A stretch of 64,000 nt of DNA from Streptomyces albireticuli. Lineage in GTDB: Bacteria > Actinomycetota > Actinomycetes > Streptomycetales > Streptomycetaceae. How positions within the stretch are numbered: the stretch's first letter is position 1; each line of letters starts with the position of its first letter. The DNA is taken from assembly GCF_002192455.1 (NCBI RefSeq), contig NZ_CP021744.1, positions 3,192,001 through 3,256,000 of the forward strand, given 5' to 3'. Under the pieces are notes generated by a model. That model was not told where the DNA came from. It did no database searches and worked only from the letters and a program-made list of their open reading frames with translations. The translations under genes were made by a program, and so were the position numbers. Shown here piece after piece: positions 32,111 to 40,322 of this stretch.

Positions 32111-33526
32111 TCAGGCCGTCGTACCCGAGGCCTCCGCCACGTGGCCGTCGGGCCGTACGAGCAGGGTCGTCGGGCGGGCGTCGGCGCGGGTCACCGTGAC
32201 GACGCCCTCCTCCTCCCGTGCGCTCACCCCGCGCGGGAGGACGCGCACATACGAACCGGCGCGCAGCGCCTCGTACAGGCGCGAGGGCCCGCCCGCGGTC
32301 TCCCTCAGCGGCAGGTCGGGGACGCGCCGGCCGGTCCACGGATGGGCGCCGGGCGGCGCGGGGTAGTCGATGCCGATGCCCGACACCAGCAGGCCGCCCC
32401 GGCGGGTGACGAAGGGCACGGCCCCGGCGGCCGCGGTGGCGGCCTCCCGCAGACCGCGGGCGACGGGCGAGCCCAGCAGGGCGGCCCGGACAATGGCACC
32501 GCTGAGGCGCAGGACGAGCTTGCCGACGGGGTGCCGCTCGTCGTGATAGCTGTCCAGGAGGGCGTCACCGGCCCGGCCCTGGAGGACGGCCGCGAGCTTC
32601 CAGCCGAGGTTGGCCGCGTCCTGGATCCCGGCGTTCATGCCCATGCCGCCGGCGGGCGAGTGGACGTGCGCGGCGTCGCCGGCGAGGAAGACCCGGCCGT
32701 CGCGGTAGTGCGGCACCTGCCGCTCGTCGCTGTGGAAGCGCGAGGTCCAGCGGGGGTCCCGCATCCCGTGGTCGGTGCCGAGGACGGTGCGCATGAGGTC
32801 CCGCAGGTCCGCCATGTCCACGGGCGCGTCGGACGGCAGTTCGCAGCCGCGCCGCCAGGCGATGACGCGGTACCAGCCGTCGCCGAACGGCACGACGAAC
32901 GCGAAGCCCGCCGGGCCGGCGTTGAAAGCGGGCAGGGTGGTGGGCGGGGTGTCGAGGAGGACGTCGGCGAGCATGACGGAGCGGAGCACGGACTTCCCCG
33001 GGAACGGCATGCCCAGCGCCTTCCGTACGCCGCTGTGGACGCCGTCCGCGCCGACGGCGTAGGCGGCGCGCAGCCGCCGCTCCCCCGCCTCGGTGCGGAC
33101 GTCCACGTCGACGCCGCCGGCGTCCTGCCGCAGGCCGACGACCTCGGTGCCGCGCAGGATCCGGGCGCCCGCCTCGACGGCGCGCCTCTCCAGGATCCGC
33201 TCGATCTCGTACTGCGGGGTCAGCAGGACGCCGGGGAAGCGGGTGGGCAGCCGGGAGAGGTCGACCCTGGCCCGGCCGAAGAAACGCAAGGTGTCCTGGA
33301 ACGTGCCCGTACCGAGCAGCTCCTCGGCCAGCCCGCGCGCGTCGAGGACCTCCAGGGTGCGGGCGTGCACGGCGAACGCCCGGGTGAGGTTGGACTCCCG
33401 GGCCCGCCGCTCCACGAGGGTCACGGGGACGCCCGCGGCGGCGAGGTCTCCGGCGAGGAGGAGGCCGGTGGGGCCGGCTCCTACGACGAGGGTCTGGGGG
33501 GCGTGGTCTGTGTGCGTGGAGGACAT
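32111..33526 (-). CDS. FAD-dependent aromatic monooxygenase (PheA/TetX-like)
   Basis: A 471-residue class A flavin hydroxylase. The Rossmann motif is VVGAGPTGLLLAGDLAAAGV (about residue 13). The DG-type motif is AVGADGVHSGVRKALGMPF, and the FAD ribityl motif is FLAGDAAHVHSPAGGMGMNA. A C-terminal thioredoxin-like domain ends in TTLLVRPDGHVAEA. These enzymes hydroxylate phenols or antibiotics using NAD(P)H. CGAGGAG precedes the ATG by 5 nt. A small palindrome 70 bp upstream suggests local regulation. Confidence 0.92.
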   Translation of the reverse strand: MSSTHTDHAPQTLVVGAGPTGLLLAGDLAAAGVPVTLVERRARESNLTRAFAVHARTLEVLDARGLAEELLGTGTFQDTLRFFGRARVDLSRLPTRFPGVLLTPQYEIERILERRAVEAGARILRGTEVVGLRQDAGGVDVDVRTEAGERRLRAAYAVGADGVHSGVRKALGMPFPGKSVLRSVMLADVLLDTPPTTLPAFNAGPAGFAFVVPFGDGWYRVIAWRRGCELPSDAPVDMADLRDLMRTVLGTDHGMRDPRWTSRFHSDERQVPHYRDGRVFLAGDAAHVHSPAGGMGMNAGIQDAANLGWKLAAVLQGRAGDALLDSYHDERHPVGKLVLRLSGAIVRAALLGSPVARGLREAATAAAGAVPFVTRRGGLLVSGIGIDYPAPPGAHPWTGRRVPDLPLRETAGGPSRLYEALRAGSYVRVLPRGVSAREEEGVVTVTRADARPTTLLVRPDGHVAEASGTTA

Positions 33527-33593
33527 GGTGGCTCCTCGGGGCGGGTGGCCGGGGCGGCCGTACTGCCAGTGCACACCCGGGGACGGGGTTATG

Positions 33594-33607
33594 TCAACGA
33601 GTGTTGA
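33594..33607. promoter_or_regulatory. Palindrome TCAAC-GAGT-GTTGA upstream of the monooxygenase
   Basis: A 5-bp-arm inverted repeat in an AT-rich patch containing a minus-strand TTGACA (-35-like). It fits a TetR/MarR operator for the leftward monooxygenase gene. No regulator gene is adjacent. Confidence 0.5.
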
Positions 33608-33659
33608 ATTAATTTGCCGGGGGGGGTGGGGGCGGGATGGTGGTGCGGGGTGCGGGGCG

Positions 33660-33885
33660 GTGGTGCGGGCGGCGGGCGGGGTGCCGCTGCGCGGGGCCTT
33701 TTCCCCACCCCGCCCCTTCCCGGAACTGGGGACTTCGCCCCCAGGCCCCTTTCCGCGCTCCGCGCGGTGTCCTCAAGCGCCGGACGGGCTGAAATCAGCC
33801 CGAGGACCGGGGTCCGGGGCGGAGCCCCGGTTCCGGGAAGGGGCGGGGCTGGGGAAAAGGCCCGCCGCGGGCGCACCACCACCCA
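33660..33885. repeat. Dispersed GC-rich palindromic element, copy C
   Basis: Left arm GCCGCTGCGCGGGGCCTTTT and CCCCGCCCCTTCCCGG; centre CGCCGGACGGGCTG (33778-33791); right arm CCGGGAAGGGGCGGGGCTGG and AAAAGGCCCGCCGC. It fills the gap between the monooxygenase promoter and the end of the leftward hydrolase gene. Confidence 0.85.
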
Positions 33886-33911
33886 CCGAGCCACACCCCG
33901 ACCCGCCCCCC

Positions 33912-34829
33912 TCACCCCCTCCCCGCACCCTCCAAGAACGGCTCCACCACCCGCCGCCACCCCACCGGCTCGTCGTAATGCACGAGATGCCCCGCGTCAG
34001 GGACCTCCGCGTACGTCCCGCGCGGCAGGACCCGGACCATCTCCTGCGCCTCCGCGCGGCCCAGTTCGCCGTCGAGGCCGCGGACGACGAGGGTCGGGCA
34101 CTCGACCAGGGCGAGGTCCTCCCAGTGGGCGTCGTGGGCGTACGTCTCCCGGGCGTTCAGCATGTGGCGGCGGGAGAAGACCGGGCGCCAGCCGTCCGCG
34201 CGCTCGGCCATCACCTCGGCGTAGAAGTCGCCGCGGGCCGGGCGGGGGCGCTCCAGGGCCGGGTCGTCCTCGCCGAACCAGCGGCGGACGTCCGCGAGGG
34301 TCGCGAAGGGCACCGGCCAGGACCTGAACCAGTCGCTCCACTCGCGCTGGCTGGCCGCGCCCAGCGCGGAGGCCCGCATCTCGCAGACGACCAGGGCGCG
34401 GACCAGGTCCGGGCGGCGGGCCGCGAGCTGCCAGGCGGTGAGCGCGCCCATGGCGTGGCCGATCAGCGTGACGGGCGCGAGCCCGAGCAGCTCCACGGCG
34501 GCCAGGGCGTCCGCCACGTACGCCTCGCGGGTGTACGGGCCCTCGGCGGGGCGCTCGCTGCGGCCGTGGCCCCGCTGGTCCAGGGCGATCGCCCGGTGGC
34601 GCGTGGAGAGCCAGCGGGCGGTGTCCGCCCAGTGCGCGGCCCGGCCCAGCAGGCCGTGGAGCAGCAGCACCGCGCCCTGGCCGTCGAAGCCGCCCGGACC
34701 GGCCCCGCTGTCCGCGCCGGCCGGGCCACCCTCGCAGCGGCTCTTCGGCGGATCGGCGAACTCCCAGGCCGCGAGCCGCACTCCGCCGCTCCCGCTCACG
34801 TCGATACGCCGCACCATGATTCCTGGCAC
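33912..34829 (-). CDS. Alpha/beta hydrolase-fold protein with Ser-to-Ala at the nucleophile elbow
   Basis: A 305-residue alpha/beta hydrolase fold. The oxyanion-hole motif is LLLHGLLGRAAHW and the acid loop is VRGLDGELGRAEA; the His is in DAGHLVHYDEP. The nucleophile elbow reads LIGHAMGALTAW, where the family has GHSMG; the codon is GCC (34452-34454). Hydrolysis by the usual mechanism is therefore doubtful. It could be a cofactor-independent dioxygenase-like or ligand-binding protein. Start chosen at the GTG with GGAGAA about 7 nt upstream; an ATG at 34817 is an alternative. Confidence 0.85.
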   Translation of the reverse strand: MPGIMVRRIDVSGSGGVRLAAWEFADPPKSRCEGGPAGADSGAGPGGFDGQGAVLLLHGLLGRAAHWADTARWLSTRHRAIALDQRGHGRSERPAEGPYTREAYVADALAAVELLGLAPVTLIGHAMGALTAWQLAARRPDLVRALVVCEMRASALGAASQREWSDWFRSWPVPFATLADVRRWFGEDDPALERPRPARGDFYAEVMAERADGWRPVFSRRHMLNARETYAHDAHWEDLALVECPTLVVRGLDGELGRAEAQEMVRVLPRGTYAEVPDAGHLVHYDEPVGWRRVVEPFLEGAGRG

Positions 34830-35061
34830 CCCCACTTCTCCCCCGGGCCGCTACCTCGTATAGAACATAGATTCGAATACACGTCCGTCGCACGCAACAC
34901 CCCACGCAACACCCCTCTTTCGAGTGACCTTGCTGAAGGGTTGACCGGCGGCACCCAGGGGAGTAATCGACCTGGGCGCGGACCGCTCGGGGAAGAAAGG
35001 TCCGCGGGGCGCACCCTGGGAGCTCGGGGCTCCGGGTCGCCACGGGGGTATATGGGGAGGC

Positions 35062-35096
35062 AGGGCCCCGGCAGCTCGCGAGAGCGCCGGGGCCCT
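35062..35096. terminator. Strong hairpin in the hydrolase/DmdR interval
   Basis: AGGGCCCCGGC (35062-35072) pairs with GCCGGGGCCCT (35086-35096); an inner GCTC-GCGA-GAGC stem closes it. It probably shields the hydrolase promoter from upstream transcription or ends a rightward transcript. Confidence 0.75.
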
Positions 35097-35492
35097 CGCC
35101 ATGACCGCCGGCCGCACCCCCGGGCACCTCTCTCACCACGACCACCCGCCTCGGCCGCCACTCCCGCGACGGCTGCCGGATCCGCCACGGGCGCCCCCGC
35201 CCGGACGGCCGCCCACGGCGTACGGGGGCACGCGCACCGGCCACACCCGCCACACCGACCAGCCCCTCCCCGAGCCGCGGCGGCGCGCCGCGCGTCCGTG
35301 TCAGCGTCAGGGTGACACGCCCGGGGATCCGCCGTGCCGAATACGCCGACTCCGGCCGGATTCAAGGGAGTTGGGCGCATCCGGTCCGGTTCCGCTCCGG
35401 CTCCGGTTCCCCTCCGGCCCGCTTCGGCCCCACCCGGGCCGGGCCCCGGACGCGTCCGACCCGGACCCGGGAACAGGGCCCGGGAACACGAA

Positions 35493-35520
35493 ACGGGGGC
35501 CGCCCACCGGCGACCCCCGT
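35493..35520 (-). terminator. Terminator of the DmdR/IdeR gene
   Basis: ACGGGGGCCGC and GCGACCCCCGT form an 11-bp stem with one mismatch and a 6-nt loop, 22 bp beyond the regulator's stop codon. Confidence 0.8.
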
Positions 35521-35541
35521 GACAAGCTCCGCGCGGCGGTG

Positions 35542-36234
35542 TCAGCGCTTGGCGACGAAGACGTGCATCGCGATGTCCGCCTCCAGCTCCGCGGCCTCCC
35601 CGCTGCTGCCCACCAGCACCCCGCCGGCGGACTCCGTGACGCTCACCACCGCGCCCGGCTGCACACCGGCCCGGCGCAGCGTGTACATCAGCTGAGGATC
35701 CGTCTGGATGGGCTCCCCGATGCGGCGGACGACGACGGTCTTGCCGTCCGCGCCCGGCTCCAGGTCCATCAGGCTGACCATGCCGTCGTTGAGGAACGGG
35801 TCGGGCTCGGGCTTCTCGCCCAGCTCCTCCAGGCCCGGGATGGGGTTGCCGTAAGGCGACTCGGTGGGGTGGCGCAGCAACTCCAGCACCCGCCGCTCCA
35901 CGGCCTCGCTCATCACGTGCTCCCAGCGGCAGGCCTCGGCGTGCACCTGCTCCCACTCCAGGCCGATCACATCGACGAGCAGGCACTCGGCGAGGCGGTG
36001 CTTGCGCATCACACGGGTCGCCAGGCGGCGGCCCTCCTCGGTGAGCTCCAGGTGGCGGTCCCCGGCGACGGACACCAGGCCGTCGCGCTCCATGCGCGCC
36101 ACGGTCTGGCTCACCGTCGGTCCGCTCTGGTCGAGCCGCTCGGCGATGCGGGCGCGCATGGGGACCACACCTTCTTCCTCGAGCTCGAGAATGGTGCGGA
36201 GATACATCTCCGTGGTGTCGATCAGTCCGGACAT
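35542..36234 (-). CDS. dmdR1: DtxR/IdeR-family iron-dependent repressor (DmdR1-like)
   Basis: A 230-residue metal-dependent repressor. It has an N-terminal winged HTH (MRARIAERLDQSGPTVSQTV), a dimerisation/metal domain (CRWEHVMSEAVERRVLELL, including the Cys/His/Glu ligands of the primary site) and a C-terminal SH3-like FeoA domain. With Fe(II) such proteins repress siderophore genes. The context (SIS gene divergent) matches, from memory, dmdR1 of S. coelicolor (SCO4394). GGGG precedes the ATG by 6 nt. The opposite strand is open along the whole gene, as described for the adm gene there. Confidence 0.92.
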   Translation of the reverse strand: MSGLIDTTEMYLRTILELEEEGVVPMRARIAERLDQSGPTVSQTVARMERDGLVSVAGDRHLELTEEGRRLATRVMRKHRLAECLLVDVIGLEWEQVHAEACRWEHVMSEAVERRVLELLRHPTESPYGNPIPGLEELGEKPEPDPFLNDGMVSLMDLEPGADGKTVVVRRIGEPIQTDPQLMYTLRRAGVQPGAVVSVTESAGGVLVGSSGEAAELEADIAMHVFVAKR

Positions 36235-36409
36235 GCGTGCCCCTTGATATGTCGTGCGCGTGGCCCCTGGACTCAATTCTGACGCATATCACCGACAACG
36301 GTGCCGCGTACGCCCCTGTCGGCCGCCGTCGTATTGACAGCGCCCAGGTCCAGACCGCAACGTGATCCGCGCCACGAGCGTACGCCAGGCCGTACGCCCC
36401 ATCGGATCT

Positions 36410-36428
36410 TGAGGTTAGGAGCCCCTCG
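36410..36428. promoter_or_regulatory. Weak iron-box-like sequence before the SIS gene
   Basis: TGAGGTTAGGAGCCCCTCG matches the actinobacterial iron box TTAGGTTAGGCTCACCTAA at 13 of 19 positions, including AGGTTAGG. It also contains the GGAG ribosome binding site, so the likeness may be chance. Confidence 0.25.
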
Positions 36429-36431
36429 GCG

Positions 36432-37187
36432 ATGAGCGAGAACAAGCTGGCCGGGCAGTTCTTCGACGCCGCGATCGGGCTGCTCCAGCGGGTGCGTGAC
36501 GAGGAGGCCGGGCGGATCGCCGAGGCCGGTTCGCTGATCGCCGACACGGTGGCGGACGGCGGCCGGCTCTTCGTCTTCGGCGCCGGGCACTCCTCGCTCC
36601 CCGCGCAGGACGTCGTCTACCGCGCGGGCGGGCTCGCCCTGATCAACCTCCTCGCCGTGCCCGGCGTGATGGGCCTCGACATCGTGCCCGCCACGCTCGG
36701 CAGCGCGCTGGAGCGGGTGAACGGGCTCGCCGGCGCGGTCCTGGACACGAGTCCGGCGCAGCCGGGCGACCTGCTGATCGTCATCTCGCTGTCCGGGCGG
36801 AACTCCCTTCCGGTCGAGATGGCGATGAACGCCCGCGCGCTGGGCCTGAAGGTCATCGGCGTCACCTCGCTCGCCTACGCCGAGCACACGAAGTCCCGGC
36901 ACGTGTCGGGGACCTTCCTGAAGGACCACTGCGACCTCGTCGTCGACAGCAAGATCGACATCGGGGACGCGGAGATCAGGGCGGAGGGGATCGAGGCGCC
37001 GTTCGGCCCGGCGTCGACCGTGGTGACGAGTGCGCTGATGCAGGCCGTGGTGGTGGAGGCGGTGGGGGCGCTGGCGGAGCGGGGGATCGACCCGCCGATG
37101 CTGCGGTCGGGGAACGTGGACGGTGGGCACGAGTGGAACGGGCGGGTGATGAGCGACTACGGGGACCGGATCTTCTTCCGGCACTAG
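36432..37187 (+). CDS. SIS domain sugar-phosphate protein
   Basis: A 251-residue protein with one SIS domain. Phosphosugar-binding signatures are FVFGAGHSSLPAQDVVYRAG (residues about 47-66) and LLIVISLSGRNSLPVEMAMN (about 115-134). It resembles N-acetylmuramic acid-6-phosphate etherase-like and UPF0309 proteins, so a role in amino-sugar phosphate turnover is plausible, but the substrate is unproven. GGAG lies about 10 nt before the ATG. It is divergent from the iron regulator. Confidence 0.9.
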   Translation: MSENKLAGQFFDAAIGLLQRVRDEEAGRIAEAGSLIADTVADGGRLFVFGAGHSSLPAQDVVYRAGGLALINLLAVPGVMGLDIVPATLGSALERVNGLAGAVLDTSPAQPGDLLIVISLSGRNSLPVEMAMNARALGLKVIGVTSLAYAEHTKSRHVSGTFLKDHCDLVVDSKIDIGDAEIRAEGIEAPFGPASTVVTSALMQAVVVEAVGALAERGIDPPMLRSGNVDGGHEWNGRVMSDYGDRIFFRH

Positions 37188-37204
37188 CCGCGCGGCGGCG
37201 GGCG

Positions 37205-37335
37205 GCATCAGGCGCCTGCCGGCGGGGCCTTCCCCCACCCCGCCCCTCCCCGCTGCATCCGATGTGCGGCTCCGCCGCGTGGCGGGGCTTCGCCCCCGGA
37301 CCCCGGTCCCTCAAGCGCCGGACGGGCTGGATTTC
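37205..37335. repeat. Dispersed GC-rich palindromic element, copy D
   Basis: It contains GGCGGGGCCTTCCCCCACCC, CCGCCCCTCCCCGC, CTCCGCCGCGTGGCGGGGCT and CGCCGGACGGGCTG (37317-37330). It lies between the convergent SIS and PAS genes. Its right end is the last nine codons (AKSSPSGA, stop) of the PAS/GAF gene. Confidence 0.85.
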
Positions 37336-38720
37336 GCGACCGCCCCCGCCAGGTCCAGCGCCGCCGCCACCCGTGTCGAGACGTCCTCCGCGTACGCCGC
37401 GTCGCCCCTGTCGAACGGGCGGCGGGACGGCCCCCGCAGGAAGGTGACGGCGCCCAGGGTGCGGCCCCGGCTGCGGAGGGGCGTGGAGAGGGCGTGGACC
37501 GTGCCCTCGGGCCATTTGCGGGACGCGGCCCAGTTCTCCGTGCAGTCCGAGGCGGCGCGGACCGAGCCGCAGCGCTCGATCGCCTGCGGTGCCGGGTGGC
37601 CCTCCGGGTAGGGCACGGGGAGGCCGCCGGGGGCGGTCGTCGGGGACGGGCCCGGGGTGCCGGTGGGCGTGGCCACGGCGCGGACCAGCCGGAGCGGCGG
37701 CTCCGGGGCCGGGCCGGGCTCGGACAGCAGGTCGACGAGGGCGTGGTCGGCGAAGCCGGCCAGGGCGAAGTCCAGGAACAGGGACGCGGCCTCGACGGGG
37801 TCCTCGCACTCGGCGACCGCGCGGCCCGCCCGGTGCAGCTGGCTGCCCCGGAAGCGCAGCCGCGCGCTCTCCTGCTCGACCAGCCGGGCCGCCGTGACGT
37901 CCATGAACAGCCAGGCCACGCCGAGCGGCACGGGCTCCTCGGCGAGCGGCGAGGCCAGCCGGAGGAAGCCGCTGCGCCAGCAGCGGCGCTCCGGCGGGGC
38001 GCCGCCCTGGTCCCGCAGCGTCACCCACAGGTCGGTGGGGGCGGGCGGCGCGCCGGCCGCCAGGACGTGCTGGAGGGCGCCCTCGACCTCCTCGACGCCG
38101 TGCTCCAGGAGTTCGCCCAGGGGGCGGCCCAGCAGCGCCGTGCGGCCCGTACGGAGGGCGCGTGCCGCGTGGGCGTTGGCGAGGGCGGGGCGCAGGTCCG
38201 CGTCGACGAGGACGACGCCCCAGGAGGCGTCGCCGAACAGGGCCTCGCTCAGGGCGATCGAGCGCTCCAGGTCGATCTGGGTGTGCACCTCGCTGAAGGC
38301 GCAGTAGACGCCGGCGGCCCGGCCGCCCGCGCCCGGCACCGCCGACAGCTGGGTGCGCACCAGGACCCGGCCGCCGCCCTTGGTGAGCAGCGGGAACTCG
38401 TGCACCTGGCGGCCCTGGGCCGTCATCGCGGCGGAGAGCCGCGCGGTGACCTCCCCGGCGTCCGCCGCGCGCACCGCCCAGCCGGCCAGGCCCTCCCGCC
38501 CGACGGCCTCCGCCGCCGTCCAGCCGAGTATCCGCTCGGCCTCGCGGTTCCAGTGGGTGACCGTGCCCCCGGCGTCGAAGGCGCACAGGGCGGCGTCCAT
38601 GCCGTCCAGGAGGGCCGCGAGAAGGTCCGAGTCGTCGGTGTCGACAGCCGCCTCCGCTCCGGGCCCCCGCCCGGCCGCCGCGTCGGGGCGGGCCGGGCCG
38701 GACTGGTGTGGTGCGGTCAC
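37311..38720 (-). CDS. PAS/GAF domain signalling protein
   Basis: A 469-residue soluble protein. Residues about 30-150 are a PAS domain (ALCAFDAGGTVTHWNREAER, ILGWTAAEAVGREGL). A second PAS-like domain follows (GVVLVDADLRPALANAHAAR). The C-terminal 150 residues are GAF-like (WPEGTVHALSTPLRSRGRTL, GAVTFLRGPSRRPFD). No kinase, phosphatase or cyclase domain is attached, which is unusual; relatives carry a PP2C phosphatase. It may have lost an output domain: the C-terminus AKSSPSGA and stop codon come from repeat copy D. GTG start with GGGG 6 nt upstream. Confidence 0.85.
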   Translation of the reverse strand: MTAPHQSGPARPDAAAGRGPGAEAAVDTDDSDLLAALLDGMDAALCAFDAGGTVTHWNREAERILGWTAAEAVGREGLAGWAVRAADAGEVTARLSAAMTAQGRQVHEFPLLTKGGGRVLVRTQLSAVPGAGGRAAGVYCAFSEVHTQIDLERSIALSEALFGDASWGVVLVDADLRPALANAHAARALRTGRTALLGRPLGELLEHGVEEVEGALQHVLAAGAPPAPTDLWVTLRDQGGAPPERRCWRSGFLRLASPLAEEPVPLGVAWLFMDVTAARLVEQESARLRFRGSQLHRAGRAVAECEDPVEAASLFLDFALAGFADHALVDLLSEPGPAPEPPLRLVRAVATPTGTPGPSPTTAPGGLPVPYPEGHPAPQAIERCGSVRAASDCTENWAASRKWPEGTVHALSTPLRSRGRTLGAVTFLRGPSRRPFDRGDAAYAEDVSTRVAAALDLAGAVAKSSPSGA

Positions 38721-38828
38721 GAGGAACCCCCTGCCGGCCGCGTCTGCTTGTCCTGCACGACCGCATTCAACTCGACCGTGATGGGCACCACACGGACTTC
38801 GCGGAAATCGATGCCACAGGAAATTCGG

Positions 38829-38857
38829 TTGTCGCCGCCGGGACGGCTGCCTACCGT
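38829..38857 (+). promoter_or_regulatory. Promoter of the 12-codon ORF transcript
   Basis: TTGTCG (38829-38834) and TACCGT (38852-38857) are separated by 17 bp, a good sigma-70-type spacing. Transcription would begin near 38864, about 27 nt before a strong ribosome binding site. Confidence 0.6.
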
Positions 38858-38890
38858 GGTGTGCACACGAGAAGGGAGGTGGTTCGGGAC

Positions 38891-38929
38891 ATGATTTCTT
38901 TCCGGACGCGTGAGGTGACTGCGGGCTAG
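38891..38929 (+). CDS. 12-residue small ORF (leader-peptide-like)
   Basis: The ATG follows GGGAGGTGG by about 8 nt and opens MISFRTREVTAG, stop. A promoter lies about 35 bp upstream. Immediately downstream is GC-rich DNA with nested inverted repeats. The layout (promoter, strong SD, very short ORF, structured RNA) is that of a leader peptide or small-protein gene, but no structural gene follows on the same strand: pdxH is on the other strand. I do not recognise the peptide. Confidence 0.5.
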   Translation: MISFRTREVTAG

Positions 38930-38987
38930 CGCCCGTCGTCGCGCCAAGCGCAGCGCCGGCCACGCCGGCCAATCCCAAGCAGTCACC

Positions 38988-39065
38988 CGATCCGTGGGCC
39001 GCCGAGTCGTCCGCTCGGCACCGTCGCGCCGCACCCGCGGCGCGGCGGTAGCCGGCCCACGGATC
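38988..39065 (+). ncRNA. Structured palindrome downstream of the small ORF
   Basis: GATCCGTGGGCCG (38988-39000) pairs perfectly with CGGCCCACGGATC (39053-39065). Inside, a GCGCCGC/GCGGCGC stem adds a second hairpin. It could be a terminator or a structured RNA element belonging to the 38864 transcript. From 39066 to 39228 no gene is evident. Confidence 0.45.
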
Positions 39066-39228
39066 GTCTGCGTTCCCGGGCATTCCGGGCCGCCGGAATT
39101 CACCGGCGCCACGGCTGTCGCCGGAATCATGAGAAAGCGCCGGAAAACACCGGAAGTGCCGCAACGGCGAATTCAGGTGCCTTCCGGCAGGGTCGGCGAC
39201 TTACGCCGCTCTCGTACCACCGATCCGG

Positions 39229-39924
39229 TTACGGGCAGAGCCGTTCCACGCGCCAGCCGTCGCCGGAGCGCACATATCGGAGCCGGTCGTGCAGCCGGTT
39301 CTCCCGGCCCTGCCAGAACTCCACGGTCTCCGCCGTCACCCGGAAGCCTCCCCAGCCCTCGGGCACGGGCACCGGCCCGCCCTCCGGGAAGCGGGCGGCC
39401 ACCGCCGCGTAGGCCGCGTCGATCTCGGCGCGCGAGGAGACCACCGTCGACTGCGCGCTCGCCCACGCGCCGAGCTGCGAGCCGCGGGGCCGGGACCGGA
39501 AGTAGGCGGCCGTCTCGGCCGGGCCGACCCGCTCGGCGGTGCCGCCGACGATGACCTGACGGGCCAGCGGGTACCACGGGAAGAGCAGCGAGACCTGGGG
39601 GTTCCCGGTGAGTTCGGTGCCCTTGCGGGAGGCGTAGTTGGTGAAGAAGACGAAGCCGCGCTCGTCGTAGCCCTTGAGCAGCACCGTGCGCGAGCTGGGC
39701 CGGCCGGTGGCGTCGGCGGTGGACACGATCATCGCGTTGGGCTCGGGCAGGCCGCTCCTGAACGCCTGCGCGAACCACAGCGCGAACTGCTCGTACGGGC
39801 CCGGGGCGAGGGACTCCTCCAGGAGGTCCCCGGTGCGGTACTGCTCGCGCATGACGGCGGGGTCGAGGACATCGCCGGAGGTCCCGGCGGCGGAGAACTC
39901 GTCGAACGCGTCGGCTTGGGTCAC
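39229..39924 (-). CDS. pdxH: Pyridoxamine 5'-phosphate oxidase
   Basis: A 231-residue FMN enzyme that oxidises PNP/PMP to pyridoxal 5'-phosphate. Typical motifs: [40 protein letters not shown] (FMN and substrate contacts), [53 protein letters not shown] and the C-terminal [14 protein letters not shown] with the PLP-binding R-x-H. Length and motifs are complete. Located next to citrate synthase, divergent from it. Confidence 0.97.
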   Translation of the reverse strand: MTQADAFDEFSAAGTSGDVLDPAVMREQYRTGDLLEESLAPGPYEQFALWFAQAFRSGLPEPNAMIVSTADATGRPSSRTVLLKGYDERGFVFFTNYASRKGTELTGNPQVSLLFPWYPLARQVIVGGTAERVGPAETAAYFRSRPRGSQLGAWASAQSTVVSSRAEIDAAYAAVAARFPEGGPVPVPEGWGGFRVTAETVEFWQGRENRLHDRLRYVRSGDGWRVERLCP

Positions 39925-40322
39925 GCGGTCATCCTGTCAGGTCCCCACAGAACGGCAAGGGATCTTCGCGGGCCCCCCGGACGGACGCGGCCGATCAGCT
40001 TGCCCGGTACCGGGCGTCCGTAATCCTCCGGCGGGCGAAACCCCTGGTGTGCCGGACATCACCCTTCCCCGCGTGTGCGGGACCCCCCAAAATCGCAGGG
40101 CGGGTGGCTGTGGCGCCCGCGTCTCACCGACTATCGTGTCCGGCCTCACTGTCCGGAAGCCGCCCGGCGGCCGCCGCCCGCGAAGGACCGGGCCCGGAGC
40201 CGGGTGAAGGACAGCCGCACGGGGCATTACCGGGTTGACCGAAAACGGACCGCGAGCCGCCAGCGCAGCCGCGTAACCGGATCGGCGCCCACCTTGTCGT
40301 ACACCTCACGAGGAGCCGCCTG
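39925..40322. other. Divergent promoter interval pdxH / citrate synthase
   Basis: 398 bp without a gene. A TATCGT box (40132-40137) could be the -10 of the citrate synthase transcript, giving a leader of about 180 nt that ends with GAGGAG before the ATG. No riboswitch fold is recognised. Confidence 0.45.

Larger units (their letters stand above)
34830..35541. other. Long intergenic interval
   Basis: 712 bp between two leftward genes. The first part (34858-34960) is AT-rich with TTCGAA-centred sequence and should hold the hydrolase promoter. It is followed by a strong hairpin (35062-35096), a GC-rich stretch without recognisable protein (35100-35480) and the DmdR terminator (35493-35520). Confidence 0.5.

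Noticed and set aside
38717..39130. Minus-strand 137-codon frame upstream of the PAS/GAF gene
   Set aside because: Composition is Arg/Pro/Thr-rich without homology; it crosses the better supported promoter and small ORF on the other strand.
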